NCBI GenBank assembly: GCA_902826115.1
Contig: CADEDO010000004.1
Location: 19,775-83,774 of the forward strand
Source: an uncultured Nitrosomonas sp.
Lineage (GTDB): Bacteria > Pseudomonadota > Gammaproteobacteria > Burkholderiales > Nitrosomonadaceae
Direction: 5' to 3'
Length of the DNA: 64,000 nucleotides
In this document: in pieces, positions 19,837-27,124 of the stretch
Layout of the letters: each line of letters opens with the position of its first letter
Numbering within the stretch: position 1 is the stretch's first letter
Position numbers and translations under genes: made by a program
Notes under the pieces: generated by a model
Database searches by the model: none
What the model saw: only the letters and a program-made list of their open reading frames with translations
Told to the model about the DNA's origin: nothing

Positions 19837-19850
19837 TATGATATATCATA
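19837..19850. promoter_or_regulatory. Candidate Zur operator between the COG0523 GTPase and ZnuD genes
   Basis: TATGATATATCATA is a perfect 14-bp palindrome, 30 bp upstream of the GTPase start and 136 bp upstream of the receptor start. It is AT-rich with the spacing and style of Fur/Zur boxes. Assignment to Zur is inference from the flanking genes. Confidence 0.55.
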
Positions 19851-19985
19851 TCATTTTATTAAAGCAATGCTCTTGATATGAAAACTCGCAATCAAGAAAG
19901 AATAATCCTCAATATAAATAATGTGATGCACAACGCATTTCAGCATAGTCGCTGGAATGCATGATTGTGTTCAAATAGGAATTGT

Positions 19986-22088
19986 ATGAAAAGCTTTAGT
20001 TTGCATTTAGTAAGTAGCTCAAACACACTGAAGGCGTGCATGCTGCTTGTGGCGCTGATATCACCGGATACACCCATCACGTATGCTCAAAATGCAACAA
20101 AACCAACCCATCTCCCCGGCGTAACAGTTACCGCATCGCCTTTCAAAGATCGCAGTGAGTTGGACATGGCACAACCGGTTAGCGTTTTACAAGGCGATCA
20201 GTTGCGCCGCAAGCGAGAAGTCAGCTTGGGAGACACGCTTTCAAACGAATTGGGAGTCGCCTCCAGTGCCTTTGGTCCCGGCGCGGGCCGCCCTATCATT
20301 CGTGCATTGGACGGACCACGCATCCAGGTTCTGGAAAATGGAATTGGGACACTCGATATTTCTTCGCTCAGCCCGGATCATGCCGTGTCGGTGGAAACAC
20401 TCAATGCATCGCAAATTGAAATTTTACGTGGCCCGGCCACTTTATTGTATGGCGGAGGCGCTACGGGCGGAGTCGTCAATGTGGTGACCGACCGCATTCC
20501 CAATCGATTGTTTAAAACTTTGGAGGGAAATGCTGAAGTACGTGGAAATACCGCTACTGAGGAAAAGTCGGGTTCATTTAATATCAACAAAAGTTTTGGA
20601 CCGATGTCCTGGAGTCTGGGGGGATTCAAACGCAGCACAGAAGACTATTCCATTCCAGGGAGAGCCATTAAGAGCAATCCGGTACCGACTCATCATGAAG
20701 ATGAAGACCATGAGCATTCCAGTACCAGTGAGAACAGTAAAAATGTTTTGCGAAATAGCGCCACGGATTCGCAAGGTTTATCAGTTGGCGGTTCTTACAT
20801 CGGTGAAAGAGGATTCCTGGGTGGATCTATCTCATTGATGGAAAACAAATATGGCATACCGACACCCGAAATGGCTCGTGTTGACTTGACGCAAGCACGC
20901 TACAACTTATCCGGAGAATTGAACAATCCAGTCATAGGCATCGAGAAAGTTAAAGTGCGGACAGGCTACAATGATTATAAGCACAATGAGATTGAGAGTA
21001 CTGGTGAAGTGGCTACTCGCTTTAGAAATCATGAACTTGAAACCCGGGCTGAATTTTTGCACTCGCCTATCGCAAAATTTAATGGGCTATTTGGGGTGCA
21101 GTTACAGGACCGGAAATTTTCCGCTTTGGGCGAGGAAGCCATCGTCCCCATCACCCAATCGAGGTCTACCGGCGTTTTTCTGGTCGAAGAAAGGAACTGG
21201 GAAAATTTTCGCTTTGAATGGGGTGGACGCTATGAACATGCAACCCGTAATCCACAGCATAACATTGATCAAGCACGCGCATTTGATCTCTTCAATGGTT
21301 CTACAAGTGCTTTCTGGGCTTTTACCCCAGACTATAGTTTGGGATTAACCGCAATGCACGGTCAACGCGCACCTGCAATCGAAGAATTGTATGTCAACGG
21401 TCCGCATCATGGCACAGCCACCTTTCAAAATGGTGATAATACTTTACACAAGGAATCCAACAATAATTTCGATTTATCCTTGCGCAAGACTTCTGGATTG
21501 ATGCGTTGGAAGGTCAATGCCTTTGTTAATCGATTTAACCGATATATCTTTTTCAGAAATGCAGATATCAACAATGACCGCATTGCAGACCGTGTTGACG
21601 ATGAAGGCATACTAGATCTTGAAGGTGAATTTCTGGTACAAAATCTATCGCAAACCGATGCCACATTTTATGGCGCGGAAGCGGAAGTCATTTTTACGCT
21701 TAAGCCCGACAATCTGGATCTGCGTTTATTCACAGATTACGTCCGCGGCAAATTAGACAAAGATAATGGAAATGTACCCCGCACCACGCCACAACGTTTT
21801 GGATTTGAGCTCAATTACAAATCAGGCCCGCTAACAACCAATCTGACAACCATTCATGTCCTGTGCCAAAATAAGCACGCTGAACTTGAGACCAACACAT
21901 CGGGTTATACATTATTGAATCTTGAAGCCAGTTACTTAATCAAACAAACACGATCAAACGGTTTCCGATTCTTTGTTCAAGGCAGAAATCTGTTGGATGA
22001 AGAAATGCGCGTTCACACTTCTTTCTTGAAGAATTTTGCACCTTTACCGGGAAGAGCGCTCGTTGCTGGCTTAAGAGCAGATTTCTAG
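19986..22088 (+). CDS. znuD: TonB-dependent zinc receptor, ZnuD-like
   Basis: An outer-membrane receptor of 700 residues. The start is ATG 19986 with AGGAA six bases upstream; the open frame reaches back to a TTG at 19965. It has a signal peptide (about 1-36), a plug domain (VTVTASPF, RRKREVSLGDTL, RALDGPRIQVLENGIG, EILRGPATLLYGGGATGGVVN) and a 22-strand-type barrel ending in ADF with terminal Phe. A His/Asp/Glu-rich loop, HHEDEDHEH, at about residues 236-244 matches the zinc-binding loop of ZnuD. Together with Zur and the GTPase this suggests high-affinity zinc import. Confidence 0.9.
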   Translation: MKSFSLHLVSSSNTLKACMLLVALISPDTPITYAQNATKPTHLPGVTVTASPFKDRSELDMAQPVSVLQGDQLRRKREVSLGDTLSNELGVASSAFGPGAGRPIIRALDGPRIQVLENGIGTLDISSLSPDHAVSVETLNASQIEILRGPATLLYGGGATGGVVNVVTDRIPNRLFKTLEGNAEVRGNTATEEKSGSFNINKSFGPMSWSLGGFKRSTEDYSIPGRAIKSNPVPTHHEDEDHEHSSTSENSKNVLRNSATDSQGLSVGGSYIGERGFLGGSISLMENKYGIPTPEMARVDLTQARYNLSGELNNPVIGIEKVKVRTGYNDYKHNEIESTGEVATRFRNHELETRAEFLHSPIAKFNGLFGVQLQDRKFSALGEEAIVPITQSRSTGVFLVEERNWENFRFEWGGRYEHATRNPQHNIDQARAFDLFNGSTSAFWAFTPDYSLGLTAMHGQRAPAIEELYVNGPHHGTATFQNGDNTLHKESNNNFDLSLRKTSGLMRWKVNAFVNRFNRYIFFRNADINNDRIADRVDDEGILDLEGEFLVQNLSQTDATFYGAEAEVIFTLKPDNLDLRLFTDYVRGKLDKDNGNVPRTTPQRFGFELNYKSGPLTTNLTTIHVLCQNKHAELETNTSGYTLLNLEASYLIKQTRSNGFRFFVQGRNLLDEEMRVHTSFLKNFAPLPGRALVAGLRADF

Positions 22089-22293
22089 CCTAGTTTTCTT
22101 TTTTGTTAACCTCCTTTTGAATGAATGATTGAGTTAATTTCCTAACTCAATCTAATCCTCGTTGCATTCGCAGCCTCTGTTTTTCGAGCAGATGACATAC
22201 TCCGCCCTCCATTCACAAAGGAAAAAAATTCATTATTGTTCATAGGCTTATACATACCACTCTGTCACATGGTTATAAATGAAACATAATAAT

Positions 22294-22371
22294 GTGGGAT
22301 TTTTCTCACAAAGTTATTGACGTGGGATTATTTCACACGTATAGTTATTTATGTGAGGGAAATAATCCCAC
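22294..22371. promoter_or_regulatory. Three consecutive GTG-n-CAC dyads upstream of a secreted-protein gene
   Basis: Three dyads follow each other: GTGGGATTTTTCTCAC (22294-22309), GTGGGATTATTTCACAC (22322-22338) and GTGAGGGAAATAATCCCAC (22353-22371). The first two are direct repeats and also share a GTTATT tail; the third is inverted relative to the second over 13 bp (22322-22334 against 22359-22371). The set lies 77 bp before the next start codon and could be a multi-site operator or an RNA hairpin. The rest of 22089-22447 shows no gene. Confidence 0.6.
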
Positions 22372-22447
22372 ACAAAAGAGAATGCTCTATCAACATTGAT
22401 AGAGGACATTGCGCAGCAAATAAATATTATCTTCAATGGAGAAAGAA

Positions 22448-22843
22448 ATGATGAAATCAACAATGATCAAAACCACAACAGCATTAGCCACAGTATTTGC
22501 AGTATTCACAACCGCATTGCCGGCAGCCGATGCCAACGCCGCCGATATTCTGGTGAAATGCGAGAAAAGATCAGACCGGTCTAAAGTCTCGGTGGATGGT
22601 AATAACATGGTGCCAGGCAACTATGTTGCCAAAATCATATCGGGCACCAATACAAGAAAATCCGCACCTAAGGCAACCACAGGCGATGAAATAGAATTTG
22701 ATTTTGATAGTGATGCAGGAGACGTGGCTGCGGGAGCAACACGCATTAAACGCAGCTTTATTCAGGGAACTGTTACCGGTCAACTGATTAATGAGAAAGG
22801 ATTTACGGTTGCTCAAACCACCAGAACTTGTAGTACTAAATAA
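22448..22843 (+). CDS. Small secreted protein, unknown family
   Basis: About 131 residues. GGAG at 22438-22441 lies six bases before ATG 22448, so this start is preferred over 22436. A signal peptide is clear (hydrophobic stretch then AADANA-ADIL). The mature part of about 100 residues has two cysteines (KCEKRS near the N-terminus and RTCSTK at the very C-terminus) that could form a disulphide linking the ends, an acidic DFDSDAGD patch and a basic RIKRSF segment. I do not recognise the family. The gene has its own unusual upstream dyads and a strong downstream terminator, so it is probably a monocistronic, regulated unit. Confidence 0.75.
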   Translation: MMKSTMIKTTTALATVFAVFTTALPAADANAADILVKCEKRSDRSKVSVDGNNMVPGNYVAKIISGTNTRKSAPKATTGDEIEFDFDSDAGDVAAGATRIKRSFIQGTVTGQLINEKGFTVAQTTRTCSTK

Positions 22844-22853
22844 GAGGTCTAGG

Positions 22854-22928
22854 CTAATTGAACTGATCCAGTTCAATTAGCAAGCCCTGAAGCACTTTTT
22901 ATCCCCTTCGGTGACTTCAGGGCTATTT
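22854..22928 (+). terminator. Double hairpin terminator after the secreted-protein gene
   Basis: First stem: CTAATTGAACTG (22854-22865) with CAGTTCAATTAG (22869-22880), 12 perfect pairs and a 3-base loop. Second stem: AGCCCTGAAG (22883-22892) with CTTCAGGGCT (22915-22924), followed by ATTTTAT. Two strong stems in a row suggest efficient termination, possibly from both sides. Confidence 0.8.
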
Positions 22929-23058
22929 TATCAGATCATCCCGCATCCACAATCCATCTTTTTCGATTAAGACTGACAAAAGTGCAGCACCCTATCGTAA
23001 ATAGCCCTTCATCCTGCAAAAATACGATTAAACGCCGCAATACACCGCCATCGATCAG

Positions 23059-26000
23059 TTACGCGCGTACATGCTCCCACAGTTTCTGCAATCGTTTCAC
23101 GGATACCGGATACGGAGTTTTTAGTTCCTGTGCGAACAACGAAATGCGCAATTCCTCGATCTGCCAGCGAAATTCTTCCAGATTCTCATCCATTAACCCG
23201 ATTTTCCGGTGCTTTTCCAGACGTTGCAGATAGTGTTGCCACAGCGCATTGACTTCCCGGCTATTGATTTCATCGCGATCTGGGTTGTTCGAGAACTTTT
23301 CCGCGCGCAATGACATGCCTTTTAGATAACGTGGAAATTGTTGCAAACGTTGCCAGCAAGTTTGACTGAGAAAACCGGGATAAATGAGGTTCTCCAGCTG
23401 CTCAGTCAGTTCATTCTTCACTCTACTGAGTCGAATCGAGGACAACCGCCCCATCAGGACTTGATACTCACTGCCCATTTGTTGCAGCAAGCGCGCAAGC
23501 GCGGTCGCGACTTCCGGCAAGCGGTTCCTGGCTCGCTGACCATGTGCAGTAAATTCAGATTCACTGCGCGGTAGCGGGTCATCATCCAATAATGCACGAT
23601 CAATGATGGCACTTAACATATCCTGCTTCAGATCGCCCGGACTCATGCGGGTGGACAGTTGCAGGCTGGCTTGCTTGAGTCCCGGCAGATTCTTTTCCAG
23701 TTGCTTGAGTTGTTCTTTCAGTGCCAGGCACAACAAGCGCCTGACACCTGAGCGCATCGCCGTTTCCGCCGCGGCAGGCGTATCGAATAAACGAATCGCG
23801 ACACTGTCGGTTTGATCAATTAAAGCCGGATAGCCGGTCAGTTGTTGATGATTGCGCTTAAAGGCAATCTCCACAGGCAAATCGCCAAAATCCCATTGAG
23901 TGATGTGATCCTGCTCTATGCTTACTTTTTCGCTCGCGGCATCGCGTTGCACAAAAGTCATTTGCGCGGCTTTGCCCAGTTGCATCTGCAAATCCGACAA
24001 GTTGCGGCTCATCGCCAGTTCATTGCCGGCATCATCCACTACTTGAATGTTCATCAATAAATGCGCTGGCATATCGGCCATTTTCCAGGTCTCAGGTGGA
24101 ACAGTCAGCGTGGTTTTTCTGAGCACAAATTTCTCTAGGGCATCCTGCAGGGAAACCGGCTGCACAGTATTCGATTGGTACTGCAAAAATTCCGTTACGG
24201 AATCCGGCAGCGGCACCAAAATACGCCGGATTTGCTTGGGCAATGCTTTCAGATACCCAGTGATTTTCTCGCGAATCAAACCCGGCACCAGATAATCAAT
24301 TTGCTTCGCGTCCAATCGGTTCAACAATGGCAACGGCACACGAACTGTGACGCCATCCAACGGATGACCCGGATCAAAGCGATAAATGAGCGGTAACACA
24401 CTGCCATCCGGCAACGTCAGATGTTCCGGAAATTGCACTTCAGTGATGCGGTCAGCCTGATGGCGCATCAACAATTCACGGTTCAGATACAACAAGCGGG
24501 CGTCTTGTTGCTCGGCCTGCTTGCGCCATTTTTCAAATCCCGCGCCATTGGTGATGTTTGCAGGAATCAGCGCGTCATAAAAGGCAAAGATTTCCTGCTC
24601 GTCGACCAGTACATCCTGCCGACGCGCCTTATGCTCAAGCTCTTCAATCTCATGAATCAGCGCCTGATTATGTGCAAAAAACGGGGCTTGCGTGACGTAC
24701 TCTCCCGCCACCAGCGCCGAGCGAATAAAAATTTCGCGCGCCTCCTGCGGATTAATCGGGCCATAATGCACTGGCCGTTTCGGCACAATCGTCAGGCCAT
24801 ACAACGTCACACGCTCATACGCCACCACCTGCGCCTGTTTCTTTTCCCAATGCGGGTCAAAATAATGTTTCTTGCATAAATTTCCCGCCATTTTTTCTAA
24901 CCAACTCGGCTCAATCCTAGCCGCGCAGCGGGCATACAGTTTGCTGGTTTCCACCAATTCCGCCGCAACGACCCATTTCGCCTTGCCTTTTTTCAACACC
25001 GAACCGGGGAAAATGGCAAATTTGATCCCGCGGGCACCCAGATATTCCCCTTCCTTTTCGGTTTTAAATCCGATATTGCCCAGCAATCCGGTCAATAATG
25101 CACGATGAATTTCATCGTAACTGGCCGGTATTTCGTTGGATTTGAAGCCGAGCTCGCTCATCAGCACATGCAATTGACCATGAATCTCGCGCCACTCGCG
25201 CAAGCGCCGGTACGACAGGAATTGCTCACGACATTGCGAGATCAGCTTACGGGTGGATTTCTTATGTTTCAACAATTCATCAAAGAAATCCCACAGTTTC
25301 AGATAAGCCATAAAATCCGAGCGCTCATCCTGAAAGCGCCGGTGCGCGTTGTCAGCCGCCGCTTGCTGCTCAAATGGCCGGTCGCGTGGATCCTGCAAAC
25401 TGAGTGCGGAAGCGATGATCAAAATTTCATGCAGGCAATTTTCATGCTTTGCCGCCAAAATCATGCGCGCAATTTTCGGGTCCATGGGAAACTTGGCTAA
25501 ACGCCAGCCAATGGGAGTCAATTGCCGGTTGTCGTCCACCGCTCCCAATTCCGCTAATAACTGGTAGCCATCGGTGATCATGCGTGGCAATGGCGGCTCC
25601 AGAAACGGGAAATTTTCCACATCGCCGATTTTCAGCGATTGCATGCGCAAAATGACCGCTGCCAGCGAAGAACGCAAAATTTCCGGATCGGTAAATTCGG
25701 CGCGTCCCTGATAATCCAGTTCGGAATACAGGCGAATACACACGCCATTCGCCACCCGGCCACAACGCCCAGCCCTTTGGTTGGCGGAAGCACGCGAGAT
25801 TTTTTCCACCAGCAGTTGTTCGACTTTGTTGCGGTAACTGTAGCGATTGATGCGTGCATAACCGGCATCGATCACATAATGGATGCCTGGAACGGTCAAT
25901 GAAGTTTCCGCGACGTTGGTCGCCAGCACGATGCGGCGGGTGTTGCCGGGCTGAAACACCCGCTCCTGCTCGGCAAACGACAGACGGGCAAATAGCGGCA

Positions 26001-26823
26001 ATATGTCTACACCCAAGAATCCCGGGCGGGAGCGATCAAAATGATGCTTGCGCAGCGTTTCAGCAGTTTCCCGGATTTCTCGCTCACCCGGAAGAAACAC
26101 CAGGATATCGCCCGGCCCCATCGCGATCAATTCATCCACCGCGTTGAGAATAGCGCGTTGCCCGTCCTCTTCTTCCTCGTCATCCACACCGATCGGGCGG
26201 TAATAAATGTCTACCGGATACATCCGGCCGGTGACTTCAATGACCGGCGCATCGTTAAAATGCCGGGAAAAGCGCTGTGCATCGATGGTCGCCGAAGTGA
26301 CAATCAGTTTGAGATCAGGCCGTTTTGGCAATAGCTGGCTGATATAACCGAGCAGAAAATCGATATTCAGACTGCGTTCGTGCGCTTCATCGATAATCAG
26401 CGTATCGTAAGCCTGCAAAAGCGGATCACCCTGCGTTTCCGCCAGCAGAATCCCATCGGTCATCAGCTTGACGTAAGTCTCGGCGCCGATTTTGTCCGAA
26501 AAGCGGATTTTGTAACCAACCGCCTGCCCCAACGGGCTATTCAGTTCAGCGGCAATGCGCGCAGCCACCGTGCGCGCAGCAATACGGCGTGGCTGGGTGT
26601 GCCCGATCAGTCCGTTCACGCCACGCTTGAGTTCCAAGCAGATTTTAGGGATTTGCGTGGTTTTGCCCGACCCGGTCTCACCACAAATGATGACTACCTG
26701 ATGCTGCTCGATTGCTTGCTTGATTTCCTCGCGCCGCGCATTGACCGGTAGATCTTCAGCGTAAACTGGGTTAGGAAGATGCGCGAGCCGTCTAGTGATC
26801 ACATCGGGAGAGAATTTTTTCAT
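23059..26823 (-). CDS. hrpA: ATP-dependent RNA helicase HrpA (DEAH box)
   Basis: A 1254-residue DEAH-box helicase, close in length to E. coli HrpA (1300), which rescues stalled translating ribosomes. GETGSGKT (motif I) is at 48-55, DEAH (motif II) at 145-148, then TSATIDAQRFS (motif III), NVAETSLTVPG (motif V) and QRAGRCGR (motif VI). The HA2/OB-fold and the long HrpA-specific C-terminal domain follow. It is convergent with the secreted-protein gene and monocistronic. Confidence 0.95.
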   Translation of the reverse strand: MKKFSPDVITRRLAHLPNPVYAEDLPVNARREEIKQAIEQHQVVIICGETGSGKTTQIPKICLELKRGVNGLIGHTQPRRIAARTVAARIAAELNSPLGQAVGYKIRFSDKIGAETYVKLMTDGILLAETQGDPLLQAYDTLIIDEAHERSLNIDFLLGYISQLLPKRPDLKLIVTSATIDAQRFSRHFNDAPVIEVTGRMYPVDIYYRPIGVDDEEEEDGQRAILNAVDELIAMGPGDILVFLPGEREIRETAETLRKHHFDRSRPGFLGVDILPLFARLSFAEQERVFQPGNTRRIVLATNVAETSLTVPGIHYVIDAGYARINRYSYRNKVEQLLVEKISRASANQRAGRCGRVANGVCIRLYSELDYQGRAEFTDPEILRSSLAAVILRMQSLKIGDVENFPFLEPPLPRMITDGYQLLAELGAVDDNRQLTPIGWRLAKFPMDPKIARMILAAKHENCLHEILIIASALSLQDPRDRPFEQQAAADNAHRRFQDERSDFMAYLKLWDFFDELLKHKKSTRKLISQCREQFLSYRRLREWREIHGQLHVLMSELGFKSNEIPASYDEIHRALLTGLLGNIGFKTEKEGEYLGARGIKFAIFPGSVLKKGKAKWVVAAELVETSKLYARCAARIEPSWLEKMAGNLCKKHYFDPHWEKKQAQVVAYERVTLYGLTIVPKRPVHYGPINPQEAREIFIRSALVAGEYVTQAPFFAHNQALIHEIEELEHKARRQDVLVDEQEIFAFYDALIPANITNGAGFEKWRKQAEQQDARLLYLNRELLMRHQADRITEVQFPEHLTLPDGSVLPLIYRFDPGHPLDGVTVRVPLPLLNRLDAKQIDYLVPGLIREKITGYLKALPKQIRRILVPLPDSVTEFLQYQSNTVQPVSLQDALEKFVLRKTTLTVPPETWKMADMPAHLLMNIQVVDDAGNELAMSRNLSDLQMQLGKAAQMTFVQRDAASEKVSIEQDHITQWDFGDLPVEIAFKRNHQQLTGYPALIDQTDSVAIRLFDTPAAAETAMRSGVRRLLCLALKEQLKQLEKNLPGLKQASLQLSTRMSPGDLKQDMLSAIIDRALLDDDPLPRSESEFTAHGQRARNRLPEVATALARLLQQMGSEYQVLMGRLSSIRLSRVKNELTEQLENLIYPGFLSQTCWQRLQQFPRYLKGMSLRAEKFSNNPDRDEINSREVNALWQHYLQRLEKHRKIGLMDENLEEFRWQIEELRISLFAQELKTPYPVSVKRLQKLWEHVRA

Positions 26824-27118
26824 AGAAATATCAATTGCGGGGAGTGCTAATTTGCAGCCTGATGATCAATTCAATTGGTCCTGTGCGGAGGATGCTTCAT
26901 GCAACCATGCCCATTTTTCCGTGATTAAACTATAATGATTACAGAAATCTTTTCCCATACTGGATTCAATAGTTTTTTAGTGAGCGCTGATGTCGCATTT
27001 CTCTGAATCATTCACTACCGTCAATCGTATAAAGGAAAATCATGATGATAATCTACAAAGCACGGAATTTTACGACATTATCTGATGGATTATTAGACGA
27101 AATAGCTTATACATTACG
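26824..27118. other. Intergenic region ending at an integron cassette junction
   Basis: AT-rich leader of a locus that is interrupted at 27118/27119. AAAGGA at about 27031-27036 is followed by ATGATG at 27042 and a short open frame that ends at 27120-27122, inside the first bases of the cassette. If the cassette is removed in silico, the frame runs on past the junction for roughly another 40 codons towards yaeQ, so a small gene may have been split; it matches nothing I recognise. Confidence 0.4.
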
Positions 27119-27124
27119 TTAGCC
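27109..27124 (+). other. Left junction of integron cassette 1 (attG-type target plus cassette end)
   Basis: The sequence ATACATTACG|TTAGCC holds the canonical G|TTRRRY crossover with the break between 27118 and 27119. TTAGCC is the cassette's own end: its complement GGCTAAC matches six of seven bases of the R'' box AGCTAAC found at 28966-28972. The left half TACATTACG is chromosomal and nearly identical to the left flank of cassette 2 (TATATTACG). Confidence 0.8.

Noticed and set aside
22854..22928. The two strong hairpins as a small RNA gene
   Set aside because: Their position right after a stop codon and the T-rich end fit a terminator; no promoter is seen.
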